A stretch of DNA of 64,000 bases from Apostichopus japonicus (GCF_037975245.1 NC_092568.1:35750501-35814500); one strand, 5' to 3'. Shown: positions 24,085 through 37,400, numbered from the stretch's first letter. The notes: generated from the letters alone by a model not told the origin. Numbers and translations are program-made.

Positions 24085-24240
24085 TTCATGTCAAAGGAAT
24101 CGTGATACACACCTGGCGATGATCACATAGTCACAGTCTCGATGCAAGGGGACTGGCTGACAGCGGAGCAGTCGCTTGGTTGTTTGCTTTTCTTGCAAAA
24201 GGTTCTTTCTTGGGTAACTTTCCTTAAGAAGTACATTTTC
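24085..24240 (+). repeat. Diverged single copy of the 48.1-kb structured repeat
   Basis: It shares GATGATCACA.AGTCACAG, GATGCAAGGGGACTGG and GGTTCTTTCTTGGG with the units at 48128 and 48305, in the same order. It stands directly downstream of the 20-bp satellite. Confidence 0.65.
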
Positions 24241-24289
24241 ATTTTGTAATGTATAAAGCAATAGGATGTTGGCGACAAATTGCAAAGCG

Positions 24290-27200
24290 TTTTAGTTTGA
24301 TGAATATGAATATGTTTGTATTATAAACTACTGTTAAAAGAACAGCCTACGTAAAGATGAACGAAGTTCAAAGAACAATCAAAATTGAACGATAGAAATA
24401 CTTTGAAGCGAAAGAGAGGAAACGGTATTGAGAACAATAGAGTTACATACCGATATTGTAGTAAAGGTTGAATTTAATTTATATGCTAATTTAATTAATG
24501 TAATTACCGTATAGGTAATTACCGTACACGGATATGTAAGTCAGACGTTTGAAAACTAAGACCATTTTGTACCATATAAATCAGTCGATGGTTTTGTTTA
24601 CATGCGCTCGAGAAGAATTACCGGTCAGACTCCTTTTCGAACAATATCAAACACCAAAAACTTCGAAAATATATTGACTGTTTAGCAGAACTTCATACCT
24701 ATGGATTCACCGTTTTATGTATAAAGACTAATTTCTCGAGTGGGCCGGTGGGGGAGGGGTGGGGGAGGGGGACGGACCTCCTTACATGGTAGAAGGATTC
24801 GACGACCCCAGGACTACACCCTCACCTTCATAAAACCCTAGTTCTTTCCATTGACCTTCTACCTTAATCAGTCGGGGAAGATCATAATCCCCCGCCCACC
24901 CCCCCCCCCCACACACACACATGCCAACCCCATCGCATAGATTTCATTTTGCCTCCAGCAACAAGGATCCCTAAACCTTAGGGGTTTGGTAACTTATTAT
25001 GAAACTACACAGCTGTTTCTGTAATGAAGCCAACCTTGAACGTTTACACCCAAGATTACCCTCTCTTTTAGTACAACACTGGCCTTCTAGACCTTATTTC
25101 TAGTTTGGTGACAATAATCGCATAAATATTCCTGTCCTGCACTCTTGCTGTTAGCCACAAATTCAGTAGAAGGTTGCGCAAATGGTGTCAAATATTCATT
25201 TCACAGTTTCAATCAAATGTTTTATGATTTTTTTCTGAAGAGTTTTTTTTACCCCTTTTATATAATCTTTCCTGATCTCCTTCCTGCATATTTCACACTT
25301 TTACAATTGCATGTCAATTGTAGGGGCAAAAAATCCTGGGGGCAATTCTGACATGCATACCTGTGGCTGCTTGAGCATTGTGATAAACATAACAACCTTC
25401 CATACCAGCCGATAAGACTAAATAAATAAATGGTGAGAAACGAAATACTTACGCATCCACCCAAGTAATAGGTGTTGTATCAAACTGCTTTCTGGCAGCA
25501 ACTTTGGCAAGTTCAATTTCGGCATACTGTAATTGGTGGTCTTGTTGATGGAAGAACATCATTAGGATTCACTGTTACCAAGCAACGATGCCAATGAGGC
25601 AGGGTTTAGTTCTGGCTGTCAATTAAACACACGGTGAGAAAAAAGGCAAACACATTACAATTAGTATAGATGTCTTTTTGACCAAGTCCATTCTAACAGT
25701 TGAAAGCTTTGCATTAGGAAGACATATGATTTATACCACTACATGACAGAGACCACTAATAAAACAACACCCCAAGGTTAAATACATATCACAAGACTTG
25801 TAATATTTGAGAAACTACCCTCTGTCAAATGCTAAATACTAAATTAAAGCCCCATCGCATTTTCCAATTTCCCCATTGTATCTACAAGACAGTTGAAATT
25901 GCTTTCTTATGAAAGAGATTCTTCATATAACACTTTTCATAACAACTGTAATAGCATTATATTTATCGCCTAGAAGGGTAGGAATGGGGGCATTTTGAAG
26001 CATTGCTTGAAAATTATTGGGCAATCGTTCCGGTTCCTTCTTGCTATTTGCTTTGCATAACTTTTCAGAACAGAGTTTCATATGTTTACCCATTAGTTGC
26101 AGTATGAGGATATGAAGAGTTGTAATACATTTTGCGTGAAACTTAACAATATTCCATTCCATACTTCTATATGTGTAAGTGGTATCAATCAGTGGAATCA
26201 AATTTGCAACTACCTGTCTCAATCAACATGTTTGGCAGCCTAAAACATTAAATTCACATACAATCAGGTGCGTGGCCAGGGTTCGAAAAGTTGGGTGGGG
26301 GAGGGGAAGCGGGGACAAAATTCCTGACGATGGACCCAGCGTGGCTGCAGAGTGACCTTATTTGGGGCGGGGTGGGGGCCTAATATGGAACACTATCTTA
26401 GCGAAGCGAAACCAACTGCTGGGGCTTAGAATGCCAAACAGTTGGGCTGAAAATGCGGTGTGCAAAATTGAAGATAAAGATAGATACATGAAGGCTGTAT
26501 GGCCCCATGTAGCAGGTAAGGTCATACAGAATTTAATTTACATCAGGTAATTAACAACTAATTATACATCCTTCCACTTTTTTGGAGAACATTGGAAATA
26601 TTAAGGGAGGGGCATGTACGGCCCTGGGGCAAACATACCTTGAGCCCCCTCACTTTTTTTTCGTTGACTAGGAGGTTCAGCCCCTCAAAGTCCTCCCCTC
26701 CCCCTTCCGGTTCCGCTTTCCCTGTAGGCAATTTGAAGAGGGTATTCAAGATACAAGGCTGATATTTTAATCAGAAAAAGAAGTGTTACGATATCATTAG
26801 AGCCTTCTACTCACTGAGATTTATTACTGCCCACAAATATATCGGAAAAAAATTGTTCTTGATGGTTTCATGATTTATTCAATCATCAATTCCAGAACGT
26901 CGACAAACACATAAAAGTGCGATGTATGGTCTTAATTGGCTAGGTACAAAATGGTTATACGGAATGACTATGAGATGGTTGTCTGCAATTTGTCACTTCT
27001 GACAATGAGTCTCTATGAATAGTGAACAGACACTTTAACCGACTGAATAATAAAATATGCCGGAAAAGTTATTTTACCACACGCCTTTCATTTGTAATGA
27101 GATTGTGTGTCTGGATCAGATGTACTTGACTTGAGTGATCAGAACTGTGTGATATTTGTACCTGTAGCAAAGGAGCATGCATGCATGCATACATACATAC

Positions 27201-28030
27201 ACACACACGGGCACACACACACCCACACGCGGACACGCACATATACACACATACACACGCGTCCATACGTGCATGTACACACCATCATGACTACCTAGGT
27301 TTTGACTGTCATGGATACCAAAAATAATTTCAGTCAATAACATTTTGGAATTAAAAAAAAATTAAACAATGATAATAAATGCAACATAAACACTTTTCAG
27401 CAATGCAGTATCCAGTAAGCTTTCAGTCAATAAAACTTTCTTTAGAACTTCTATAACGTTAAATTTATTTAAACACTGTTTTCAAGAAATCATCTTTAAT
27501 AATAATGACAAAGACACACAAAATAACAGTATCCAGTTGACAGGTAAATTTCATAACTAGATTGCTCTTAAATAAAAGAAGGCACATTGTTGAAGGTGAA
27601 GTTGATACCCCCTGATTGGTACTATAGGTATTTACCTCTCAATCACTTGTGTCATAGTTGTAAGTAAATTTTTGCACTTGACTCTGGTATTCACTTACAA
27701 ATATTTTCCTACATGCTTTAACACAAGTTTTTAAAGTTCCCTTTGCTAATCACTCTCCTCCACGACACTTCTAACACCCCCCCCCCCTAAGTACCATTTG
27801 TGACTAAAAAGCTACAGGTAATACTGAATTATTCTAAACACCATCTCAACCAAAACCTTGTTAACAAATGAAACAACTGGCAACTTAAGAAACAATAAAA
27901 TAAGAGATTATACCCTCAGCCACATAAAACATTTGGAACTTCTAATTGTTAAATTATTCTAAACACCATCTCAACAAAAACCCTGTTAACATATGAAACA
28001 TCTGGCAACATAGTGGCAATGATTTTTTTT
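24290..28030. other. Intergenic region without a recognised gene
   Basis: The longest frame (25923-26222, - strand, 99 codons) has no recognisable domain. A hAT-like end CAGGTGCGTGGCCAGGG lies at 26269, and C-runs and a CA microsatellite are present. Confidence 0.4.
27180..27285. repeat. CA-rich microsatellite
   Basis: GCATGCATGCATACATAC then CA repeats with CG interruptions. Confidence 0.85.
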
Positions 28031-28034
28031 ATAT

Positions 28035-28385
28035 TCAAGCAATGTCCATTACCCACACCCCGCTTTCAAGCACTGCCTTGAATTCACTCCTAAATTCAGG
28101 GTAGTTGTCATATGTGACAGGAAGTTCCAATACACACCCACATTTGTGGGCGACTGGATGACGTGATAGTCCATCCCTATTATTAACCTCTACAGATATT
28201 ACTTCACAAGTCAAGAGGTGTGATCCTTTACAGAATCTCAAAAACCTTTTGAGCATCACAGTATCCAGTTCCCTGATACATTTTAGCACATGGTTCTTGG
28301 TTGTGTCTTGCAATGCAGAAAGCATGTTATTGAAAGTGAACAACTTGGATACCTTTCGATTGGTTGGTGTCAACTTCTCGATCAC
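28035..28385 (-). CDS. HECT C-lobe fragment with catalytic cysteine
   Basis: The open frame runs from near 28397 to TGA at 28035-28037. It contains LKRFLRFCKGSHLLT and SRHPVAHKCGCVLELPVTY. The likely catalytic Cys codon is 28140-28142; the usual preceding Thr (HTC) is Lys here. It ends VWVMDIA. The frame differs by one base from the block upstream of it. Confidence 0.75.
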   Translation of the reverse strand: MIEKLTPTNRKVSKLFTFNNMLSALQDTTKNHVLKCIRELDTVMLKRFLRFCKGSHLLTCEVISVEVNNRDGLSRHPVAHKCGCVLELPVTYDNYPEFRSEFKAVLESGVWVMDIA

Positions 28386-28870
28386 CTGTGTGGTTGTTAA
28401 GCGATCTTGTCAAGCACATCAAGTACTTGGCTCCAGCATTCACTTACAAATGCTGGCGCTTGTATTATCTGCTTAAGAGCAATTTCGGACAGAAGAATTG
28501 CCAAGTTATCTTTGTTAGGTATGGTTCTACATCCATAAGTGTCCAACATATCAGTAATATCCTCTGCAGGATATGAATCATAATGCTTTAGTGCTGACTT
28601 CAAGGCCGTTGCCTCTTCATTTAAAAGATTGTGTAGAAAGTCCTCAAGCAGATTTCCTGACTGACTTTTTCCAGAGATGGCAATTTCCATAAATGACACA
28701 CTTAGGTGACATGGGAAGTATTCACATATGTTCCAACCATACACAATTATCTTAGCCACTGACATCCATTCCGATGGACCAAAACCATGTCGAGTGAAAG
28801 GCACTGAACAACCCACTGTGCAACGTGAGTAAAATTCCTCCCAAAAATGAAACCCCAACTCCTTCTTCTG
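28386..28870 (-). CDS. HECT N-lobe fragment
   Basis: The frame reads FWEEFYSRCTVG...VPFTRHGFGPSEW, then KIIVYGW...YFPCHLS and CRTIPNKDN. These follow the order of the G2E3-like HECT N-lobe (FW..F...C, VP..RHD....EW, YFP..LS). Just upstream, EEGVGV is readable only in another frame, so a small deletion or frameshift sits near 28845. Confidence 0.7.
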
Positions 28871-28873
28871 CTA

Positions 28874-29427
28874 TGGCGGGCCATCAGTCTCAAATCGTGG
28901 CGAATCGACATATACCGATTTAAATCGACATATACCAATTGCCTTCGACTTATACCGAAATCGGGATTTGGAATATGTTAATGAGCTAAATCGATGATAA
29001 ATCGATTTAAATAGGTATATGTCAATCTGAGTTGCTAGAAACTGGTATAAGTCCACGGAAATTGACATATTAATTCGATATCGATTTAAACTGGTAGATG
29101 TCGATTTAAATTGACATATACCGATTTATTTCGACATATCATCGATTTAAACTGGTATATGTCGATTTAAAGTGAAATATACCGATTTATTTTACTTATT
29201 ATCGATTTAAATTGGTATATGTCGATTTAAATCGATGATATGTCGAATTAAACTGGTATATGTCGATTTAAAACGATGATATGTAGAATTAAACTGGTAT
29301 ATGTCGATTTAAATCGGTTGAAGTCAATTTAAGCTGCTGGAACTGGTATAAGTCGAAGGAAATTGGTATATGTCGATTTAAATCGGTATGTGTCGATTCC
29401 CCACGATTTGAGACTGATGGTCCGCCA
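28874..29427. mobile_element. Foldback MITE with TA target duplication inside the HECT-like gene
   Basis: The ends are inverted repeats beginning TGGCGG(G/A)CCATCAGTC and continuing through a shared ~45 bp; both are flanked by TA. The interior is many copies of a TCGATTTAAA...GGTATATG unit in both orientations, so the whole 554 bp can fold back. The TA duplication suggests Tc1/mariner-type mobilisation (inference). Related TCGACATAT/TCGAATTAAA units occur near 46345-46400. Confidence 0.8.
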
Positions 29428-29429
29428 TA

Positions 29430-29807
29430 CCCCTGCCTCCATTTTCCGTTCGGATGTTTGATTCGGAAATTGTAAGAAGCATTTTTCTGTACAGATCTCT
29501 TAGTAATATGACGGAATGCATCCATCATGTCATTTAAGATATTAGCTCTCTTGATGACAATGGGTTCTGATGTGCTAGGTTCTGACACCAGTGGAATAGA
29601 AGGATTTAAATGGCCTGCATCTTCTGATGCCACATTGCAAGCAGATTCTGTGAGCAATGGAAGGGTTAGTTCCCCAATGTCTTCATCTGAAATGAACGGA
29701 CCAAACTGTACTTCAAGGTCATCAGAAGTCAAATAAATTACCTTTACGCTGCTTGACTTTACAGATCTTGATGTTGGGGTAAAAAAGTAACATGGCACCT
29801 TCTTCAT
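29430..29807 (-). CDS. HECT-like gene, upstream fragment ending at the MITE
   Basis: The frame opens at ATG 29807 and encodes about 120 residues. They are acidic and Ser/Pro-rich first, then IKRANILNDMMDAFRHITK, which is the conserved lead-in to the HECT N-lobe of this family. It breaks off at KWRQG, where the MITE begins. Whether 29807 is the true start or lies inside an exon cannot be told. Confidence 0.55.
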
Positions 29808-29829
29808 TGTTGTTGACGGGGTCACTTTT

Positions 29830-30840
29830 AAGTGAAAATCTTAAAATAGCCCCTACCCACCCCCAAAGAAAGAAATTTCCACCCAGGCCAGGACGTACTG
29901 TAATTTGTAAGCCTAGCCTAGCCCAAACTGGAAAGTATGTAGGTTAGGCTACGCCGAATATCTTCAGCAAGTGATCAGGCAGTATGAGCCTATGAGTTAC
30001 TTTACATGCAGCCTTGATGGCATGATTTTGTAGTCATCTTGCATGCATACCGTAAGTTAGCAGTACGCCAAATTAGCGTGGCATTGGAACTAATAAACGG
30101 GATAACTAAAGTTAAAGGCTATAGTAATAATACTGGTCTATGGCTAGACTTACTGTATTAGACCTAGCCTAGGCGAGTAAAATTCTTATGGCTCGGTTAG
30201 GCTTCACAGGAATATTCTATGTTTAAGCCTTTCTGAAAAGGCAAGGTTGAGGCAAACTACGTTTCAACTTAAAAATCATATCTGAGTTTTCATTTAATGA
30301 GAATACCTTCAACATTGTCTTTGCGTTCCATGCTGGTAACAAGTGAGTCGATCGTCTGTAGATCGTCTGTCGGCTTCCGCGTTAGCTAGTCCTAGCATCA
30401 GTACTTTAGCTGTCCGGCACATACCATACAAGTTATTTCCACGTGTACAGTAGCACAGAATACATACTGCATCAATACTACAGGGTCAAGAAAAAGAGTC
30501 GGAAGAACGGGAGAGGGAAATGTCGGAAAAACGGGGGGGGGGGGGAGGGGAACGAAAAAAAAGGTTAGAAAAACGGGGGAGAAAAATCAGAAAAACGAAA
30601 AAAAAAGTAAGAAAAAAAAAACAAGGTTAATTTTTATTATTATTTTTATCATGGCCCTATTGAGCTGCCGTACCTTCATGAATTATACGAAGCAATAATT
30701 ATACATCGTAGTTAGATAGATAAAGATAGAAACTCTATTTTCCATTTCAGAAAACAAACAAAAAAGGAAATGTTTTCCTGTCGACAGTAAACATTAAACA
30801 GTAGTGAATACAAACAAAACCATACAATAAACAAGCTATT
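29830..30840. other. Intergenic region upstream of the HECT-like fragment
   Basis: No coding signal. A purine-rich GGAAAAACGGGG repeat zone lies at 30490-30640. Confidence 0.4.
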
Positions 30841-30849
30841 AGTGAACAA

Positions 30850-33800
30850 CTACGAGAATAAAACTAAATAAGCAGAACCAGAACAGTAACAGAAACAGCA
30901 CAGAGAGCTGCAAGTGACAGATCGCACACTGTGGCCGGATCGCTTTGCACGCGAATTAAACAAGTATATTGCCTCAGGTAAGAAAGAATTACGGAACCTG
31001 GAGGTTTTAGTGTGGGGCACCTGTAATCGTATCCCGGATCTGTTGCACATGATAAGACTATGAAAAGGGTGTGTGTGATCTTCTTTTATATCATTAAGTT
31101 TCTTCATCAGACTCTCTTCATATATGGATGAGAGTGACCGGAGGCTTGAACCAATGCAGCGTTCAGCTAACTTCCGAACACGTTCCAGCTCTGCCATGTA
31201 CTTCTTCGGCATACTGCCAAACAAACATATTATACTAGACGTTAGAACACTTAGGATGATTGACTGGTAGAATAATTTCATGATCGTATAATTAACTTTG
31301 CATTATTTTAATTTTTTAAGGAAATAAGTCGTTGGCAGGCTTTACCCTTAACAGCTTTTGTTTGAACATTCCAATTAAGTTTATTATCAATATACGTTCC
31401 CAGGTACTTGTAGCTGTCTACCCTCTCAACTAATTTGCCATCGGTTATGACATGATCATGAACATTATTGCCTTTCCTAAAATCAAACACTAGTTCCTTA
31501 GTTTTATTTATATTAACTTCAGACTGTTACTTTTACATCAACCAACAAACTTCTGTACTTCACTAGCAAAGGCAGAGCTGTCATTATTATAATGAAGACC
31601 AGTCAGCACGGTATCATCAGCATATTTGATAATATTGCATTGGTCACTCGATATTTTACAATAAATTGTGTACAAGCAGAACAACACTGGTGAGAGCACA
31701 CATCCTTGGGGGCACCCGTACTAATGACACACTGGTCAGATCCGGAATCACCCATTCTAACCATCTGAGGTCTACAACGCATGTAATTGGAAACCCAGAG
31801 TACGATGTTATAGTTCACTTGCATGTCTAACAGTTTTTTTTTACTAATATATTAGGCTTAATAGTGTTAAATACACTCGAGAAGTCAATGAAGATTGACC
31901 TCGCAGACGTTTTGGGTTGGACCCCTTTCAAGTAAACAAGTATTGCGTCATCTACACCTCTTTTGCTTGGTAGGCAATCTGATTTTTATTTATAACAACA
32001 CTTTTTCAGCTATAAGAAGTTTAGTACAACCCTTTCCAGACATTTCATGATATTTGAGGTGAATGATATCGGACGGTAACATGAGACCACTTTTGTTTTA
32101 GGAACCGGGGTTATGATTGAGGTTTCCATATCTCAAGAATAACGCACTCATCAAGTGTTCTTTGGAAGATCGGAGTGAACACTGGCACTAGCTGAGAGCT
32201 ACATGTTTTCATTAACATATTTTTGACCCCGTCTGGGCCTGTGGCTTTATTTATCTTAACACTAGAAAAATATTTCCTAACGTCAGTTTCATTTACAACA
32301 ACTCTGTCACTACCAGTGTTAGCACAATTAGGACTATCCTCAATTTTTTATCAATTCCTGCATTAATCAATTTATCACATCAAACCTACAATAAAAATCA
32401 TTCAAATCATTAACCAGTTTTTGTACATTTCTAATCGGTCCACTTTTATGTTTCCCTTTATAACCAGTTATACTTTGCATCACTTGCCAATCACTTTCGA
32501 ATTACCCCCTCAAATTTATCTTCCGATTTCTTTCCGTACTCTTTCTTACATCTCTTCACTTCCTTTTTTATCTCCCGCTGTTTTGCCTTTACAAGATCAT
32601 AATCCCCGCTTGAGAATGCAGCTTTCTTTTCATACACTAGGAATTTCAATTTTTTGATAGCCACGGTTTGCTATTTGGGAAATGGGAAACGTTTTCTTTG
32701 GGATTATCAGATCAACAAAGAAATTGATATACTCAGTAACAGTTGTTGAAGTGTCCTGTAAGTTTGGATAATCAAACACTTTCCAGTCCGTGCACTCCAA
32801 ACACCCACGCAATTGGTCAACAGCTTCCTTGTTCCAGCTCAGTCGCGTCTTCACAATGGGTTTGGATCTTTCCAGTTCACGACGGTACTTAGGCGACATA
32901 TAGATATTAGAGTGATCAGAACTACCAAGTTGAGCTCAATTTTTTACTCTGTAATTATTTCCATTGACATTACCATAGCACATATGCAGTGCAGTGTTAT
33001 TCTTTGTAGGCAGATCAAAATCTTGTGTATAAGTTGGCAGTAGATCTTAAATCTTGCAGTGATTAAAGTCCCCCATTATCATATTAACAGCATCGGGGTG
33101 GGAATTTTCAATGCGATTAATCGTTGCTTTCAATTGATTACGGGCATTGTCAGCATTCGCTTTTAGGGTGGATTTACACAGCCGTAACTAAGATCTGTGT
33201 GACTTCAAGGCGACTAATCTAAAGCCTTTTACTGGTGCCCTCATAATTGAAGTACTTAACCAAGATATGTTGAGATGACTTATTGAGAAAGCTAAGAATA
33301 GTTGGTTTATTGAAAGTACCATCAAATATTACAAATGGTTGGTAAGAGTGTTTCGCCCGAGCGTCTTCAATCTAAGCAATACAAATACATGACATTACTT
33401 CAAGGACAGTGGGTGGGGGGGGCAGAGACTCATAAATAATTCACTTAACTGTAATGAAACAGTGAAGAAGTTGAAAGTAAATATCTGCCTTCATTAAATC
33501 ATGCATTCTTAAGTTAATCTATACAGTAGGGTCTCTACGTGTAAAAGCCATTGGTGATGGGCAAAGAAGCCGTCCATGGATATGTTTATTTCTCGCTTGT
33601 AAATTACAATAATAATGCACAAATAACTACCTAATATTAAAGTACAAAAATTTGGTTGATGTGTGTGCAAGTACAGTGATGTTGGGAAGGTATTTTTCCC
33701 CTTTTACTTTAGGCTAGAGACAGATGTTGTGAGTTTAATTTCTTTATGTTTCTCGCAAGTTGCACAAACAAACTAGTTTGACTCAGAAGCCTTGCCAAAC

Positions 33801-34140
33801 TGGGAACAACAAAGCAACTTAATCAATAATTTCACTAAAAGGACAAGCAATTGTTACAGGTTTTACTCTTCATCAGCACATACCTGCATCCATGAAATCT
33901 GAAAAGATTATAACAGACGAAATGACTTCCCTGGAGAAGAGCTGGTTTGTCTACAGGAATAGAAATAATAGTTTAAAATACAATTTTCAGTGCCCCACTT
34001 TCTGTAAATAACCATGGCAACATCTCTCAATCTTTATTCCTGCTTGGATTAATTTGCATGTTTGATTTCCTTATGGGGGGAGTTATTTCAAGAAACTTTC
34101 TGTCGTTCAACTATGAATTCTGAATATTCTCGTCACTGTC
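30850..34140 (-). mobile_element. EN-RT LINE (CR1/L2-like), broken copy
   Basis: On the - strand the copy holds a 5' non-coding part (33350-34140), part of the endonuclease (about 32950-33200), a linker with MSPKYRRELERSKPIVKT, and an RT with YADD (31613-31624). The C-terminal part has YLGTYIDNKLNW and ends at 30850. Frameshifts and stops break it several times. Compared with the partner at 48.0-51.1 kb it lacks about 260 bp of the endonuclease, including TETWL. The partner lies in inverted orientation. Confidence 0.85.
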
Positions 34141-34229
34141 AACATGACCAACACCCAAAGCCACTTGCTTAGGAAGGAGAAGTCTTCCTCTATGATGTGT
34201 AAACAGAATGTCTTGGGCATTTTATCCTT

Positions 34230-34358
34230 TCAGCACATCTCTCTGTTCAGCAGCCTCTTTGAGGCTTTATTCCAACTTCTTCCACACTTCCGACAATAAA
34301 TGTCACCGTTGCAGCGATAACAAATACTAGCGGAGACGTCATCTTTGAGGCGTGGCTC
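34230..34358 (-). CDS. Terminal exon of an unidentified Cys-rich (B-box/FYVE-like) protein
   Basis: The acceptor gcatttag is at 34359-34360. 42 codons follow and TGA is at 34230-34232. The residues include SICYRCNGDIYCRKCGRS, a CxxC...CxxC pattern. It resembles the C-terminal zinc finger of ANCHR/ZFYVE19 (CxxCDGDLYCxxC), but this is only a motif-level resemblance. A second frame overlapping the end is also partly open, so a frameshift is possible. No upstream exons were found. The exon lies just beyond the 5' end of the LINE copy at 30.9-34.1 kb. Confidence 0.4.
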   Translation of the reverse strand, partial: EPRLKDDVSASICYRCNGDIYCRKCGRSWNKASKRLLNREMC

Positions 34359-34369
34359 CTAAATGCGAC

Positions 34370-34435
34370 ACAAAAATGTTCGAATTATAGGTCAGAATAG
34401 TATACACATTAGTCTCTATACCGTTTAATTAGACA

Positions 34436-34476
<41 letters not shown>

Positions 34477-37400
34477 ATGAAACAAATAAACAACAACAAG
34501 AATAAGAATAAGAATAAATCAAACTTAGAGGATCTGATCGTCGCTTCGATTCCAGCAGGATCTGATTTCTAAAACAGTTTTTCCACAATGGAATAATTGT
34601 AATGAAAATATTTATTTAAAGATTTGTTTTTGAAATGCTGTAATTGGCGTTCATTCATTGAGACAAGCCCATATTAAAACATGTAGGTTAGATAAACAAA
34701 CAGAACAGACATTTTAATTGAAACATTGAACATTGGAAAGAGTAGAAAATATGGAAACAATGGACCGTGAAAGTAAAAGAAGTAGGAGGTAAACTTCGCA
34801 GAGGAAGCTAAAAGAAGGCTAAGCAATGAAGGTGAGTCGATAAGGAGACAAAAGAAGGATTAGAAATGAAAACAGGAGGTGAGTATGGATGGAACGGTGA
34901 CGAAAATAGGAGAATGGGATTGGGAGGATGAGTGGGGGAATAAAGGGTATATTTCATATATCTCTTGGATGTTGGTACCGGTTGAACGGTGTTAAGGCGT
35001 TGCATACAAACTCATGGCTGTGGTTATATTTGGAGGAGTGGTGAGATTGGTAAAAACTTCACAGTTCTTGACATCAGGACAAAATCATACACAAGAACAT
35101 TACAGTTTTCTTGAGCTGGAGTAAAGTGGAGGCAAAGCGGGTACAAATAATTAAGACTAGTCTATATATGTGTTCATAATGTCTTAAAAAATTGAATATA
35201 TTGCAGACGTGTTACATGGAAGAAAAAGTAGGGAATTCTATGTAAATTGTGTGGAAACGCAAGTAACGCATATAAAAAATGGAAGCGCTTTTAATTGAGA
35301 TCCTGACTATATGGTATATAATTTATTGCATGACTAGCCTACGCCATATTTATTTATCCAATTAATGGAATATGTTTATGGTGTTGATAATATGCACCGT
35401 TCTTCGTTAAAGACATCGCCCCAAACCGCGTGCCGCCCTGTGAAAAAGTTAACTTTCCGTTGCTTGCAAGTGAAGTTTTTCTTTCTTATTGCTACAAAAT
35501 GCAGACAGTAATGAAACGTGATACCTTGTTATCTTTTATCTGGACCTGAGATCAGGGAGTTCCATAACAACTCCTTGCTGAGATGTCCATCGCTGCTCTT
35601 TACACTGTGTTATGGGTATTGACCGTAGCTGCATGTAGTGACTGTACACTCGTGTCTAATTACCGACGGTAGCAAGCTGTGTGTGTATTTTCTGGGATCG
35701 ATGGTGGTGTTTAACACTTCTGTTACACCTTAGTCGAAACTAGGTCAGATTACCGACATGAGACGTTTCTTTGTGCGCGAGTCTTCACACCCTTTAAATT
35801 AAATGTGCACATGTTCGGAGCCATGCAGACTGTACATCATAACCAGGTGATAAACGGTATCATTATGTTTCCGTCCTATATTTCCCTCGCCTCTTTTTGG
35901 ATCATAAACTACACAAAATTATTATTGTTACCCGACAAAGCAAAACAAATTAGAATAATAACTAGGCTTAAATTAGAAAGTGCTTTTTGATTGTTTATGA
36001 ATGAAAGCAAATTTAAGTTTGAATAGATTTCAAATTTCGGCTCAGTGTTAGCTTTGATCCCTGAAATATATCAACACAACAAAACCTAACCATGGTAAGA
36101 TACCACCTATATCATGTTACATCAATTCACATTATGGGTATGTCAAGTACTATATATCAACATATATGGTTACTATGGTAACTGAGGTTAAAGGTCACGG
36201 GCTTAATGATTATAGGTATCATTTCAATGTAACTTTTCTAGGGTTTATAACGGGATTGCGTGGCCCTGAGGGTGGTTGTAGTGGGTATAAAGTGGGTATG
36301 AGTGGGGCTTTGGAAAAGTAAAGTGATGAACAAAATGATCAATTGCATATAGTTTATTATAGACCTCTAGATACTACCGTATGAATTGTAAATATTTTGG
36401 TCACAGTGATGCTGAAAATGGAAGGTGACACGATTGGCCCTTCTGTCACCAATAATGATTTTGTACCATATCTTAAGACAATATTGACTATTTGATGTGG
36501 CAACTAGTAGCTTCTGTATTCTGCCCTAAGATATGAAATATAAATATATAAACCCACAATGAAACTTGGGTTAATATCTAATGTTTTATAAATTTGTGTC
36601 CACTTTGATATAGAAACGATTCCAAATGGGGAACATGATATCGACAATATCACCAAATAGTCTTTATTGAAAGTAAAACAATTAGTTAATTTAGTTTCAA
36701 TTAATTGGGATGAGTATAATATCGGCTAATATTGGATATTGGTTATCTTTTTTACTTAAACTTTACAATGGGTGGCTATCCAACTTACAATTTGAGATCC
36801 TTTCATAAATCTTGTTTTAATCTGAAAGATCAATTCGGATTGGAAAACAGTGGATTTCTCCGGGATGAAAAAAACCCATCTCAGTTTGTCAGGGCAGAGA
36901 AAGTTCCAATATGCCAGGTTTCATTGCTTATGATGGTACTGACATTATCCACCCGACCACAGCACTTAGTTAAAGACTTGCCAGCAGGACAATTCTGAAA
37001 TTTACCAAAATAGTGGTACTGTTTCTTAACACACATCTTTTGATCCATGCAGCATCTGCTTGCAAACCCATATTTGTGCCATGACCCATTCTTTTAGGAT
37101 CCATTGTTACTGTTTTACCCAAAAGTTGAAGCAACAAAAACTGTAAGAGTGCAACTGGTGAAGACAAAAACGAAGAAATACAAATTTTAGAGTACTCACA
37201 GTTTTTTTTTCCTTCATGAAATTTAAATTTTTTCTTTGGCATATACCACAAATTTGTAAATACTAAAATTCACAATCCATGCCAAAACATGGCCGAAAAG
37301 TGAAGTTAAGCTATCACAAAACTAACAAAAATATTGCACCATAATTTCTTCCAATGCCTGTCATTTGTTGACAGTGGGGGTAGAGGAATAATTACAGAAT

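Larger units (their letters stand above)
28035..29825 (-). pseudogene. HECT E3 ubiquitin ligase-like gene (G2E3-like), disrupted
   Basis: Three - strand blocks in order make up the C-terminal half of a HECT-domain protein of the uncharacterised G2E3-like type common in marine invertebrates. The first (29430-29807) holds the linker and IVIKRANILNDMMDAF; the second (28397-28870) holds the N-lobe; the third (28035-28385) holds the C-lobe. HECT proteins pass ubiquitin from E2 to substrate through a cysteine before LxLP; here it is in PVAHKCGCVLELP. The blocks are in different frames: a foldback MITE (28874-29427) separates the first two, an indel lies near 28845, and a 1-nt shift lies near 28390. 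This could be a pseudogene, or a live gene with assembly errors. The N-terminal part of the protein was not found. Confidence 0.7.
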
